Assembly: GCA_016704325.1 (NCBI GenBank)
Contig: JADJAG010000001.1
Location: 434,001 to 498,000, forward strand
Length of the DNA: 64,000 nucleotides
Direction of reading: 5' to 3'
Origin: Chitinophagaceae bacterium
GTDB lineage: Bacteria > Bacteroidota > Bacteroidia > Chitinophagales > UBA10324
Under the pieces are notes generated by a model. It searched no databases, was not told the DNA's origin, and was given only the letters and a program-made list of their open reading frames with translations. Each line of letters begins with the position of its first letter. Position 1 is the first letter of the stretch. Positions 36,628-45,891 of this stretch are shown here, in pieces. The position numbers and the translations under genes are program-made.

Positions 36628-37191
36628 ATGATCAGGGCACTCCTTTTATTTTTCATTACAAGCTATTGTACCCATTCCCTGGCACAACAGGAAGCACCTC
36701 TTTTCAAACATGGATTGGCTATTGAATACAGTTATGTGCCCGGCATATTTCTGTATGGAAATTTTTTGCCTGACAATATTGAATACAGTTATGCGCTAAG
36801 CAGAAAAATAAATTTACAGGCAGGTTTGTTTTCGCAGAATGCCGATGAAATTCCCGGTGATTCTTATTTCGATGGTGGATTTGCAATTTATAGCGGAGCT
36901 GCCATGAAGTTCTTACTGTTTCGAAATAATGGTTTTCTGTCCGGTTCGGTGTACTTCACACCTTCCATGCATTTGTATGCGGATTACTATGCTGACAACT
37001 ATTCCCTTTACGACTGGACTTTTACCGTCGGACCTACTATTGCTGCCGAATATGTTTTCTCTGATCGGATATCTTGCCGTCTCGACCTGGTGAACTTCAA
37101 TATAGGTATGGGATTTCCCTATGGTGATTTTGTTGGTACGGTACATCGGCTGTTGGGATTGGGCGTACAGTATCGTTTTGCAGGTAGATGA
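36628..37191 (+). CDS. Small outer-membrane beta-barrel-like protein
   Basis: A 187-aa exported protein with signal peptide MIRALLLFFITSYCTHSLAQ (start chosen at the ATG at 36628; the frame opens at 36538 but has no signal there). The mature part has alternating beta strands rich in Tyr and Phe (YSYVPGIFLYGNF, INLQAGLF, GGFAIYSGAAMKFLLF, GSVYFTPSMHLYADYY, RISCRLDLVNFNIGMGF) and ends in an aromatic-rich strand (LLGLGVQYRFAGR), as in 8-stranded barrels. Family not recognised. It is followed by a terminator-like repeat. Confidence 0.7.
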   Translation: MIRALLLFFITSYCTHSLAQQEAPLFKHGLAIEYSYVPGIFLYGNFLPDNIEYSYALSRKINLQAGLFSQNADEIPGDSYFDGGFAIYSGAAMKFLLFRNNGFLSGSVYFTPSMHLYADYYADNYSLYDWTFTVGPTIAAEYVFSDRISCRLDLVNFNIGMGFPYGDFVGTVHRLLGLGVQYRFAGR

Positions 37192-37228
37192 TTTCTTGCT
37201 GTTGAAAAGATGGATAATGTTTGAGGTA

Positions 37229-37450
37229 TTGTTGCCCTTCGACTTCGCTCAGGGTAAACCTTCGACTTCGCTCAGGGTGCGCTTTGGTAGAGCTCAAAAC
37301 AAATCTTCGGTTTAGCTCAGGAAAAAAAAATCCGGTCACTGAGCGAAGCCGAAGTGCCGGATTTTAGAGAAGAGTGAGATAAATTTTTGCGCCCTTCGAC
37401 TCCGCTCAGGGAGCAAAAATTTGTGCCCTTCGGCTCGCTCAGGGTGCGCT
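37229..37450. repeat. Cluster of CCCTTCGACTYCGCTCAGGG repeats
   Basis: Forward copies of the 'CCTTCGACTTCGCTCAGGGT' type lie near 37235, 37257, 37392 and 37428, and an inverted one (CACTGAGCGAAGCCGAAGTG) near 37336-37355. They show single-base drift. This motif is widespread in intergenic regions of diverse bacteria; here five partial copies are packed in 220 bp downstream of an outer-membrane gene. Confidence 0.8.
37328..37365. terminator. Terminator-like hairpin built from the repeat
   Basis: AAAATCCGG(T)CAC pairs with GTGCCGGATTTT across a loop made of the inverted repeat copy. It has A on one side and T on the other, so it could end transcripts from both flanking convergent genes. Confidence 0.6.
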
Positions 37451-37500
37451 CAGTGTAATCTTCGAAATAACCGTCAATTCAAAATAATTGTTAGTCCGCA

Positions 37501-38733
37501 TTATTCATACCGCAATGCTTCAATCGGATCAAGATTAGATGCCTTGATGGCAGGATACAATCCGGATATTAAGCCTACTAAAAAACAGAAAACAATACCT
37601 GCCGCCATCCAAACCCAGGGAATAATAAAATCAGCGCCAAGCACTAATGATACCAGGTTGCCAACTAAAATACCCAGCACAATTCCCAAAAGACCACCTA
37701 TCTGGCAGATAACAATTGCCTCGGTAAGAAATTGTCGCCGAATCTCCATCCTCGTAGCTCCAAGTGCCTTGCTCACTCCTATTTCACGTGTACGTTCTGT
37801 TACCGATACCAGCATAATATTCATCAATCCAATGGCTGCGCCAAACAAAGTGATAATACCAATTAAGGTTGCCGCATAGGTTACATACTGCAGGTTACCA
37901 ATCAGCTCATTGGCCAATTCATCACTCTTGGATATTTCAAAATCAATGTCTTCACTCAATCGCAATCCACGGATATTGCGCAGCAGGCTGGTAGCTTCAT
38001 CAATGGCAGGTTGTAACTGATCAATCGCAGCCACATTTACGTCCATATTCACGGAATTATCACGGCCGATAAAATTTCGCATTGCATTCAGCATGGGAAT
38101 CAAAACCATATTATCGCCCTGCGATACCATGCTGGAACCCTTTGAAGTTAACACCCCAATTACCCGATAGCGAATGGCATACATGGAGACATACTGGTTA
38201 ACAGGATCTTCTTTTGAACCAAAAATTTTCTTAACCACATCCTGTCCTAAGACGATCATCGGCGCACCTTCCTGTATTTCATCCAATGTAAAATACCTGC
38301 CGCTTCCAACTTCATTTCCGGAAGTGATAAGGAAATTTTCATCAACACCGGTTACCAAAACATTTGGGTTGGTCTTTTTTGAATCATGTTTAATGGTAGA
38401 GATGCCGGTAACATTATCTGAAATAGATACTATAGCAGGAAAACTGTAGCGTTCTTTAAAAAGTACCGCTTCCCTATACAAAATCGGCGGACCGGGTTTA
38501 TCATTATTTCCTCCACCCCTTCTTCCATAATCACGCTTTTGTTCGATTGAAAAAGAATTGGCACCGAGACTTGAAAAGTTGCTTTTGATGGAACCCTCCA
38601 GGCTGTCAATTGCTGTGAGTATACCCACCAATGCCATAATGCCGAATGCAATGATCAGGCAGGTGAGGACAGTGCGCACGAGGTTGCTGCGTATCGATTG
38701 CAGGGCAAGCAGGATATTCTCTCTCAGGTTCAT
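37501..38733 (-). CDS. MacB-like ABC transporter permease
   Basis: A 410-aa permease of the MacB/FtsX type. An N-terminal MacB_PCD part begins MNLRENILLALQSIRSNLVRTVLTCLIIAFGIMALVGI; a periplasmic domain (residues about 50-270) is rich in Gly/Asp; the C-terminal FtsX domain holds three helices (TLIGIITLFGAAIGLMNIML, ICQIGGLLGIVLGILVGNLV and VWMAAGIVFCFLVGLISGLYPA) and the VTERTREIGVSKALGA coupling helix. These proteins use a separate ATPase to push substrates or envelope stress signals. The ATPase gene is not adjacent. It lies in a leftward run with two genes upstream (acylase, small membrane protein). Confidence 0.9.
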   Translation of the reverse strand: MNLRENILLALQSIRSNLVRTVLTCLIIAFGIMALVGILTAIDSLEGSIKSNFSSLGANSFSIEQKRDYGRRGGGNNDKPGPPILYREAVLFKERYSFPAIVSISDNVTGISTIKHDSKKTNPNVLVTGVDENFLITSGNEVGSGRYFTLDEIQEGAPMIVLGQDVVKKIFGSKEDPVNQYVSMYAIRYRVIGVLTSKGSSMVSQGDNMVLIPMLNAMRNFIGRDNSVNMDVNVAAIDQLQPAIDEATSLLRNIRGLRLSEDIDFEISKSDELANELIGNLQYVTYAATLIGIITLFGAAIGLMNIMLVSVTERTREIGVSKALGATRMEIRRQFLTEAIVICQIGGLLGIVLGILVGNLVSLVLGADFIIPWVWMAAGIVFCFLVGLISGLYPAIKASNLDPIEALRYE

Positions 38734-38760
38734 TGCAAAGCCGGTATTATATTGTTTGAA

Positions 38761-39096
38761 TTATTGTCTGAATTTTTTTATCGCAAAACCACTCCATGCC
38801 CCAATGGCACCGGTTACTGCAGCAAAGATGAAACTAATCGGGTAAAGTAACCAGCTAGACGGCAAGGTGAGCAATTCAGCCACCCTGTTCGTCATCAGGT
38901 TTCCTTCGCTGCCACTGATCATCAATGCATAGCCAAGCCACACGATGCCACAAGCAAGGAATGCACTCAGTATGGCATGCGTGTAACTTTTTCCTGCTAA
39001 GTAAGAAAGCAATGCCGCTACTAATAACATGCTCCACCATGGCAGCCAAAGCTGCACTAAAGCACTGATTACAAGTATAAGCAGGAATAAGATCAT
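38761..39096 (-). CDS. Small membrane protein
   Basis: A 111-aa protein with three or four hydrophobic helices (MILFLLILVISALVQLWLPWW, MLLVAALLSYLAG, AILSAFLACGIVWLGYALMIS, LLYPISFIFAAVTGAIGAWSGF) and a short basic tail. Family unknown. The ATG at 39096 is chosen; the codon one position upstream is TTG. It begins 3 bp after the acylase stop and ends 27 bp before the MacB-like start, so the three genes are likely one operon. Confidence 0.7.
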   Translation of the reverse strand: MILFLLILVISALVQLWLPWWSMLLVAALLSYLAGKSYTHAILSAFLACGIVWLGYALMISGSEGNLMTNRVAELLTLPSSWLLYPISFIFAAVTGAIGAWSGFAIKKFRQ

Positions 39097-39099
39097 CAA

Positions 39100-41517
39100 T
39101 CAGTTTTTAAGTGTCCAGGTGGCAATTACTGCGGCATTCTTTTCATTTGCATCTTGTAGTATCAACAATTCATTTTGCAATCCTTTACTCCAGGGATCAA
39201 TCATGTTATCATAAAAAGGTGATCCGGGATTTCCCGATTGTCCGCCGGGATAAATCCCATAAGCTTTTACCTGTTTGCCCAGCTCCACAATCATCCTCCA
39301 GGAAGGACCATGTCCACCGCCGGTTGCATTTACAATGCCCTGGTTGCCTGATGTGCTTACGTGGTTTCTGCTCAGCGCAGGAATCCGCAACAGGTGATTG
39401 ATGTGTGTATTTTTTACAGCAGCCCATTGCCAGTTAGTTACATCAGCACCATACTGTGCTTCCATATCCGTGATCGCTTCGATAAAACTTTGATGAATTA
39501 ATGCCGGCAGCTCTTCTGTAGCGGGCGTATTCTTATTGTCAATCCAGCTTTTATTTCTGTTAAACTTTACGGTGGTCAAAGTAATATCAGCATCAGGATA
39601 TTGCAATCCTTCTTTCCCCAATTCATCATCCCAGATAGCATTGTTCAGTTTTTTCCACCAGGCTTCAAAAACGGTTTGCTCCGTACCTCCTGCTTCAGCC
39701 ATCCTGTTCCAGTTCTTAAGGCTTTGCAGTTGTTGCAACTGTGATGGATTCAGGGCAGATTCATTTACCGCTTTAATCATATCCGCTAACAAATAATCGG
39801 CAGTCATATTTTTATTATCGAACTGAAGGGCGATCATCTCCTTCGCTGTAAGTTGTGTTCCTGCTTCCAGCACCTGGTTGATTCTGTGCCCGCGCCTCGG
39901 TGCATCCATACTCCAATTGATGTAATATGGATAGGTTGTATCAGTGGAAAGCTGGTTAGCAGAACTTACAAAAGCCCTGGCGGGATTTAGCACATGCGGA
40001 TCATGGCCATGCGGTATCCAGCCCTGCCATTCATGCTCGGGTTTGGAACCATCGAGGAGAAACTTACCCTGCTCCTTCCATTTTAACGGGAATTTACCAT
40101 TGACCCAGATGGCAATATTATTTTCCACATCAGCATAGGCAAAATTCTGTGCAGGGCATGAAAAATAACTCATGGCTTCAACAAAATTTTTATAATCGCC
40201 GGCCCTGTTCAACAAGAGAAAGGATTTTAATTCCACTGAAGGATCGTGTCCAAGCCAGCGCATAGCAAAACCTTTTGGAAAATCATCGTCCATCAGCTCT
40301 TTGTCGCCCTGCGCCACCACTGGGCCGTGATGGGTATAGATCACTGTATCCATTACTGCATCGGTGCCACGCACTTTAATTACTTCAATTCGCTTTGTTG
40401 TTTTCTTCCATTGATTGTCGTAGAAATATTCATCGAACCGGTTATCCCTGAACTTTACCTGGTACCAATCCAGCACATCGGCATCCACATTCGTTTCACT
40501 CCAGGCTATTTTTTCGTTGAAACCGATGATGATAGTCGGCACACCCGGCAAGGATACCCCTGACACATTACACTCCTTGTTCACCAATTGCATCTGATAC
40601 CAGTAGGAAGGCAGGTTCAATCCGAGATGCGGATCGCCGCATAAGATCGGAAAGCCACTTGCCGTTTTGCTGCCATTCACTGCCCAGTTATTGCTGCCAT
40701 TGTCAGGGTGAGGCGCAGGCTGGTCTTCCGGCACAGGCACTTCGCTGATCCAACCGGCAGGCTGTGCAGGCACGGGTAACGGAGTAAAATCCCACACGGT
40801 ACCGGCAGGGATGATGGGATCCACCACATATGGTGTTCCGCTAAACAATGAATCAATGGCAGACTGACCATAGGTTTTCAATATATTGGTAAGCGGCAGG
40901 TCGCTGCTTCGGCCTGCTAGTTCATACGTCATGTATTTGAGTAACAAAGCGCATTTAAGTGTAGTCCAGGGTTCGGGTTGATAGTCGAGCAGTTTATATT
41001 CTACCGGAAGCTGTGCGGTTTTCAGTTGTGCCAGGTATGCATTTACTCCGGCTGTGTATGCCAGCAATGCCTCCTTCATCATGGGATCGGCCATCATGGC
41101 TTCCTCAGCACATTCAGCGGCGAATGCCATACCAAAGCGGCGTTGCTGACGATCGTAAGGCAAGGCCCTTTCGCCAATCAGTTCGGAGATGCGGCCTGCC
41201 GCTGCATGTGTTTGAAACTCCATCTGCCATAAACGGTATTTGGCATGAATGTAACCCTGAGCAAGGTATAGGTCGTGGTTGTTATCAGCGAAGATGTGCG
41301 GCACCAGGTTTTTGTCCATGACTACTTTAACGATACCGGTTAACCCTGTTATATTGATCTCCTCAGCAGTCACGACTCCCGATTCATTGTTTTGCCAGAA
41401 ACCGGTAAACGGTGAAAAGAACTTGCCGGGCGGAGGCAATGCTCCTATCCTGCTGTTCATTGCATACACAAAGAGCAGGGAAATTGCCAAAGGGAGAAAC
41501 AGTCTGAGCCAATGCAT
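39100..41517 (-). CDS. Penicillin acylase family hydrolase
   Basis: An 805-aa Ntn-hydrolase precursor. It is exported (N-terminal membrane anchor RLFLPLAISLLFVYAMN) and cut by itself into alpha and beta chains. The new N-terminus of the beta chain is Ser275 in DNGSNNWAVNGSKTASG, the catalytic nucleophile, and the nearby GDPHLGLNLPS and GFNEKIAWSETNVDADVLD are typical. Family members cleave amide bonds of beta-lactams, acyl-homoserine lactones or N-acyl amino acids. Quorum-signal or lipid turnover is as likely as any role in penicillin. It heads a putative operon with the two genes downstream. Confidence 0.92.
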   Translation of the reverse strand: MHWLRLFLPLAISLLFVYAMNSRIGALPPPGKFFSPFTGFWQNNESGVVTAEEINITGLTGIVKVVMDKNLVPHIFADNNHDLYLAQGYIHAKYRLWQMEFQTHAAAGRISELIGERALPYDRQQRRFGMAFAAECAEEAMMADPMMKEALLAYTAGVNAYLAQLKTAQLPVEYKLLDYQPEPWTTLKCALLLKYMTYELAGRSSDLPLTNILKTYGQSAIDSLFSGTPYVVDPIIPAGTVWDFTPLPVPAQPAGWISEVPVPEDQPAPHPDNGSNNWAVNGSKTASGFPILCGDPHLGLNLPSYWYQMQLVNKECNVSGVSLPGVPTIIIGFNEKIAWSETNVDADVLDWYQVKFRDNRFDEYFYDNQWKKTTKRIEVIKVRGTDAVMDTVIYTHHGPVVAQGDKELMDDDFPKGFAMRWLGHDPSVELKSFLLLNRAGDYKNFVEAMSYFSCPAQNFAYADVENNIAIWVNGKFPLKWKEQGKFLLDGSKPEHEWQGWIPHGHDPHVLNPARAFVSSANQLSTDTTYPYYINWSMDAPRRGHRINQVLEAGTQLTAKEMIALQFDNKNMTADYLLADMIKAVNESALNPSQLQQLQSLKNWNRMAEAGGTEQTVFEAWWKKLNNAIWDDELGKEGLQYPDADITLTTVKFNRNKSWIDNKNTPATEELPALIHQSFIEAITDMEAQYGADVTNWQWAAVKNTHINHLLRIPALSRNHVSTSGNQGIVNATGGGHGPSWRMIVELGKQVKAYGIYPGGQSGNPGSPFYDNMIDPWSKGLQNELLILQDANEKNAAVIATWTLKN

Positions 41518-41556
41518 AGATGGGCGAAGCTAAAAAGAAACGGTGAAGTTGCATAT

Positions 41557-41712
41557 GGTGGTTAAATGGCTAAATTGCTAAATGGTTAAATTGCTGCGGC
41601 GAAGCCGATCACTTGCTATTCTATCTTCACTATGCTTCTTTACTCACTTACTCAAATACATAATACTCAATTGCAACACCCAATAATCTATATCCTATCT
41701 GTGCTACACACC
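41557..41712 (+). repeat. Dispersed GGTTAAAT repeat, copy E
   Basis: Four GGTTAAAT/GGCTAAAT-type units, the CGGC-GAA-GCCG core, and a right end CCTATCTGTGCTACACACC that resembles the end of copy B. It lies 40 bp upstream of the leftward acylase gene and marks the left edge of the accessory region. Confidence 0.8.
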
Positions 41713-42034
41713 ATGGAATTGAGTGACAGGTACGGATGAAAGCAGTCTTATAAAGAAACCAAAAAAACGTACGGCGACGTAAAAAAAATCCGAAAGTCCC
41801 TTAGCCACTTATGTAATTATGATTTAATGTTAACTTGTCGGTGGGTTTAGTTAGTGGTTTTGGGAAATACTTAGAGGAATGTTTGCGTCATTCGCATATT
41901 TCCGTTTCAAAATAACAAATTGCTAATTTTCAAAAAATTATCACAAAAGAAGAATTGGGAAAATATACTTCACTGTGTCGCATACTCAAATACTATAGGG
42001 CATTTTAGAACGACAAACAAACAACGAACAGACA

Positions 42035-42937
42035 ATGCAAGAAATAGGACAACAATATTCAAAAGACGACAGAACTGATCCGAGCGGTTTTCTAAGACGA
42101 GCAAGACTTCACCAATCAGTTTTTAGGGCAAATCAACTTAACTTGCCTTTCGACACTTATGGCAACTGCTTGACAAAAGAAGACGGCGAGAATGGTAAAA
42201 ACTTCTATGACGGTTATGGAGTTTTTGATGCAGTTAAAAAATATCGCAAGTATAACAAACCACTTTATTCAAATTTACTTAGAAGTGAGCATATTCCGTT
42301 CAACATATTTATTCCTTTAGACAAAGACAGAAATTATTGCAAAAACGTTATTAGTGACATTGTAAAATCAAACATTATTTCCATTGACAAAATAGAAATT
42401 GAATATGCACCAAAACCAAAAATAAATTATTTAAATGACAGAACTTCCTTTGACGCTTATATTGAATACACAAATTTTGACGGCACGAAAGGAATGATTG
42501 GAATTGAAGTAAAATACACTGAAAAGGAATATAAACTTCAGACACATTCCAAACAAGAAAAAGATATTAACGACAAAAACTCATTGTATTTTTCCGTAAC
42601 CAACAGATGCGGACTTTACAAAGAAAATGCAATTGAAATTTTACCGACTGACAATTTTCGACAAGTATGGAGAAACCACATTCTTGGAGAAAGCATCTTG
42701 CTTGCCGACAACAATAAATTCCAACACTTTACTTCCTTGACTTTATTTCCAGCAGACAATTCACATTTTATTAATACAAGCAAAGAGTATATTAACTTGC
42801 TTACTAACAATGACAACAAATTTATCGCATTGACTTATGAAGATTTCTTTGCGCTACTAAGCAAACATTGCCCTGACAGCAACTACAAAAAATGGCTCGA
42901 CTATTTGACAACAAGATATATCGTAACAAATGACTGA
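42035..42937 (+). CDS. PD-(D/E)XK nuclease-like protein, putative restriction endonuclease
   Basis: A 300-aa protein on an AT-rich island. I place it in the PD-(D/E)XK superfamily because of SFDAYIEYTNFDGTKGMIGIEVKYTE, where an Asp and then E-x-K (EVK) fall on strands in the order required of the catalytic centre. This resembles the PGN_0703-type putative restriction endonucleases. The N-terminal third (KDDRTDPSGFLRRARLHQSVFR...) and the C-terminal helical part are not recognised. No methyltransferase is adjacent, so it could be modification-dependent or a repair enzyme. The stop is 13 bp before the first attC-like palindrome, the spacing expected of a gene cassette. Confidence 0.68.
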   Translation: MQEIGQQYSKDDRTDPSGFLRRARLHQSVFRANQLNLPFDTYGNCLTKEDGENGKNFYDGYGVFDAVKKYRKYNKPLYSNLLRSEHIPFNIFIPLDKDRNYCKNVISDIVKSNIISIDKIEIEYAPKPKINYLNDRTSFDAYIEYTNFDGTKGMIGIEVKYTEKEYKLQTHSKQEKDINDKNSLYFSVTNRCGLYKENAIEILPTDNFRQVWRNHILGESILLADNNKFQHFTSLTLFPADNSHFINTSKEYINLLTNNDNKFIALTYEDFFALLSKHCPDSNYKKWLDYLTTRYIVTND

Positions 42938-42949
42938 AAGAAAAACGAC

Positions 42950-43081
42950 CTATAACAACACCTACAAGAAATTGGCGGTTCAGTGGTTAATTGAAGCTTT
43001 GTGCTTCGTATTAAAATTTGTGGTTGCTGACAGTTGTGTGCTTCGAAATCGCCAACTTCTTGTAGCTGCAAAACGTTAGCC
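42950..43081 (+). repeat. attC-like imperfect palindrome 1
   Basis: Left box CTATAAC, arm CTACAAGAAATTGGCG (42962-42977), a 72-nt spacer, arm CGCCAACTTCTTGTAG (43050-43065), then GTTAGCC (43075-43081). Arms pair with one mismatch. The organisation (R-box, L-box, unpaired middle, L-box, GTT-box) is that of integron attC sites. No ORF of note. Confidence 0.55.
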
Positions 43082-43133
43082 GAAATGCTGTGGCGACAGT
43101 GCTAACATCAACCGACAGAATAAAAAATAGACA

Positions 43134-45161
43134 ATGGAGCAAACACAATCATTAGAAAACTTAATCAAAGACATTGATGCTGGAAAACTTGTATCGCCAG
43201 AATTCCAGCGTGACTTTGTTTGGGAAATCAGCAAAACTTATGACCTTTTTGATTCGCTTGTAAAAGATATTTTTGTTGGAGCCATTATTTATGGAATTCC
43301 ATCATTTGAAATTGCAGTTCGTGAGGTAGACAACAGACCAAAAGCAGCTAAAGGGAAACGAAGACCTGCTTTAGTTGTAAAGACTATCACAATGCAAGAG
43401 ATTCTTAAACGACAGAAACTTGATAAAGCCAATTTCCGATTGGCACTTGACGGACAACAAAGAATTACTTCAATCTTTCGTGCTATCAAAGGCATTGACC
43501 CAGTTTGGTTTGTTGCGAAAAACGAATTTGAGTTGGAAACTACACCATTTGATAAAGTGGAACTTGAAGAATTGCTTTTTGATTTTGACGGTTCACAAGA
43601 TTCAAAAAGAATTTCAATCAAACTTTCCGATGTGTGGCTAATGGACAATGATAATCTTGATGACGATGATGTAAAAGAAAAATATTTCAAAGCAACAGAG
43701 TATTACAAATCATTTTGCGATACAGTCGACTTTGACGAAAAAGCAGAATTCAGAAAGTATCGCTACTTAAAGAAAAAATTAACCGAACTATTCAAACAAG
43801 AAAAACTTCTATCCTTCTACTTGCTTGATATGAGTTTGGAAAAATTTGTGACTTTCTTTGAACGGAGTAATACAAGAGGTGTTCAATTAAACTTTATTGA
43901 CATTCTTGCAGCCAAACTTTATACGGGCAACTTCAACTTGAAAAAGAAGATTGAAGACTTTCAAAAGAAATACCCAAATTATTCTCTTGTTCCAGAAATA
44001 ATTGTTCGAGCAATTGCTTACATAAAAAGTTCCCCAAAAGAAATTAATCGCAATTATATATTAGCCGAGCTAAAAGCAGAGGACTTCATTACCTGGTGGG
44101 ACAAACTTTGTGACTTTTACAAAGTATCGCTTGACTTTCTTTATGAAAACAAATTTATTATTTCACAGGAATGGATGCCTTATGAAAACATGTTGATTCC
44201 ATTGATGATTTTCTTGAAAGAATTAAACGGTAGTTTTCATAAGATGAATCAATCGCAAAAGGAATTTCTTGCGTTTTGGTATTTTAATTCTGCTTTCTCT
44301 CTTCGGTATTCGGGTTCTTCTAACGAAAGAATTATTGAAGATTCAACCATCTTTACAAATATTGCTAAAGGCAAGAAAATATCTTCCCTTTCTTTCTTTA
44401 ACAAACTGACAAAGATTCAAATTCTAAGTCAAGCAGATATTTATTCTTTTGATAGGAAAGGCAATGCAGTTTACAAAGGCATCTTGAATTTAATAAACTA
44501 TCATTCTGGTGGACTCATTGATTGGAACAACGACAGCAAACTTTCACTGAATTCTGAACTTGAAGACCATCACATTTTCCCAAAAGCATATTTAGACGAT
44601 CTTCTTTCCAGCGAAGCTGACAAAGATTTTATTGATTGTGTCGCTAACAGAACTTTAGTTCCTAAAAAGCTCAACATAAAAATTAGCGACCAAAAACCTT
44701 CCGAATATTTAAATAAAATTAAAGAAGGGAATCAAAACTTTGACAAGACATTGGAGAATCATCTTATTCCCCCTGACCTCTTGACTGGTGGATTTGACAA
44801 CGACTTTAAGTTTTTTCTTGAATACCGTTGCGACAAAATGTTTGAAATTATTAAGCAACATATTATTTCACCACTTGACAAAATCAAAGAATTATTTTAT
44901 GAGGAAATCAAACTTGATGAATCATCCAACATTCCTGTTTTCGGGAAATATAAAAATAACCGAGCTGATGCTTCATTCAATCCCTCAAGCAATAAACTAT
45001 TTTATAAAGGAAAAGTTTATGACAGTCCGAGTGCAGCAGCGCAAGTGGTAAAAGTAGAATTTGGTGCAAATCCTGACACGACAGAAAACGGTTGGACATT
45101 TTGGAAATTTACTAACGACAATGGAGAGGAAAAACAAATTGATGAGTTTCGTGAACGCTAA
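43134..45161 (+). CDS. GmrSD-like DUF262 / HNH restriction protein
   Basis: A 675-aa protein. The N-terminal DUF262 domain (residues about 5-280) has the family motifs SPEFQRDFVWEISKTYDLFDSL, LALDGQQRITSIFRA and FERSNTRGVQLNFIDILAAKLY; the DGQQR motif binds NTP in this ParB-like fold. A C-terminal HNH/DUF1524-type nuclease carries LEDHHIFPKAYLDDLL and CVANRTLVPKKLNIKISD (about 475-530). A short last domain (LFYKGKVYDSPSAAAQVVK... NGWTFWKF) looks like the RAMA/DUF4357 module that reads modified DNA. The combination is that of type IV, modification-dependent restriction enzymes with anti-phage function. It is AT-rich relative to the flanking core genes. The next gene lies 98 bp downstream. Confidence 0.88.
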   Translation: MEQTQSLENLIKDIDAGKLVSPEFQRDFVWEISKTYDLFDSLVKDIFVGAIIYGIPSFEIAVREVDNRPKAAKGKRRPALVVKTITMQEILKRQKLDKANFRLALDGQQRITSIFRAIKGIDPVWFVAKNEFELETTPFDKVELEELLFDFDGSQDSKRISIKLSDVWLMDNDNLDDDDVKEKYFKATEYYKSFCDTVDFDEKAEFRKYRYLKKKLTELFKQEKLLSFYLLDMSLEKFVTFFERSNTRGVQLNFIDILAAKLYTGNFNLKKKIEDFQKKYPNYSLVPEIIVRAIAYIKSSPKEINRNYILAELKAEDFITWWDKLCDFYKVSLDFLYENKFIISQEWMPYENMLIPLMIFLKELNGSFHKMNQSQKEFLAFWYFNSAFSLRYSGSSNERIIEDSTIFTNIAKGKKISSLSFFNKLTKIQILSQADIYSFDRKGNAVYKGILNLINYHSGGLIDWNNDSKLSLNSELEDHHIFPKAYLDDLLSSEADKDFIDCVANRTLVPKKLNIKISDQKPSEYLNKIKEGNQNFDKTLENHLIPPDLLTGGFDNDFKFFLEYRCDKMFEIIKQHIISPLDKIKELFYEEIKLDESSNIPVFGKYKNNRADASFNPSSNKLFYKGKVYDSPSAAAQVVKVEFGANPDTTENGWTFWKFTNDNGEEKQIDEFRER

Positions 45162-45259
45162 CAAATAAAGTTCTGCAAGATATGATAGGACACATCTTCG
45201 AACGAACAGTAGCACATGCGGCTAACATAAAGATTAAAGGAAATAAAAAAGCCAGATTA

Positions 45260-45778
45260 ATGGAAAATAATAAGTATGTTATGGTTACCAGAGAGGGCAA
45301 CGATCCTTCATCTTCTTTAAGAGACTCAAGCAATGAAGAAAAATTAGATGAAGCATTGCGATTCCTTTCAAATTTCTATTTTAGAAATAGCGATGCCGAC
45401 AGTTATATCGGCGAATATGTTGAATACGGACAATTTTGGAAGCACATGGATTCACGTTCCATTTACAGGAGTGAATGTCTATCGATGATTTTGTTTCTTG
45501 AGAAAGATGGCAAAATCGAAGTGCTTCAAGCCCTTGCTAATTTAAAGGGTGAACCACAGCAAGTAAGGTTAAGTTTTGAAGGGTTAATGTGGTTTAATAG
45601 TGGAGGGTATGTTCAAGAAAAGAAAGACACTGATGATGCAAGAGATTATAAACTCAACTACGAATCCAAAACTTCCCGACAAACTGCTGGTTTGATCCGA
45701 GCGACATGGGCAATTGTGATTGCGACAGCCGTTCTTGCACTTACCGAAATTCTTTCTTGGACAAGAGGCGGACATTAG
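45260..45778 (+). CDS. Small protein with C-terminal membrane helix, next to GmrSD-like gene
   Basis: A 172-aa protein of unknown family. I use the ATG at 45260 (MENNKYVMVTREGND); the frame is open from 45182 but the upstream stretch reads like non-coding cassette spacer. Residues about 1-120 are soluble and acidic. A predicted membrane helix at the C-terminus (GLIRATWAIVIATAVLALTEILSW) is followed by a short tail (TRGGH). Such a soluble-plus-tail-anchor layout is seen in membrane effectors of defence systems, but no homology is evident. It shares a cassette-sized block with the DUF262 gene, with no attC-like site between them, so the two may be co-transcribed and functionally linked. A 9-bp inverted repeat (AGGATTAAA / TTTAATCCT, 45852-45889) follows the stop. 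Confidence 0.68.
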   Translation: MENNKYVMVTREGNDPSSSLRDSSNEEKLDEALRFLSNFYFRNSDADSYIGEYVEYGQFWKHMDSRSIYRSECLSMILFLEKDGKIEVLQALANLKGEPQQVRLSFEGLMWFNSGGYVQEKKDTDDARDYKLNYESKTSRQTAGLIRATWAIVIATAVLALTEILSWTRGGH

Positions 45779-45891
45779 TATCTGGGATCTACCGAGTATT
45801 TTCATTCTTATTCTTACATATAAATGAGAAAAGCTATGCTGCTAATATATAAGGATTAAACGTGCATAGCGGAGCAGCGATTTAATCCTGT

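Noticed and set aside
39100..41517. Acylase as a beta-lactam resistance gene
   Set aside because: Family members have many amide substrates and the sequence gives no specificity; no other resistance gene is near.
42950..43081. Site 1 palindrome as a simple terminator
   Set aside because: The 72-nt loop and lack of a T tract do not suit a terminator, and the same arms recur at two other sites.
45182..45259. Longer start for the small membrane gene
   Set aside because: The extra 26 residues read like spacer sequence, and MENNKY is a better start after an A-rich leader.
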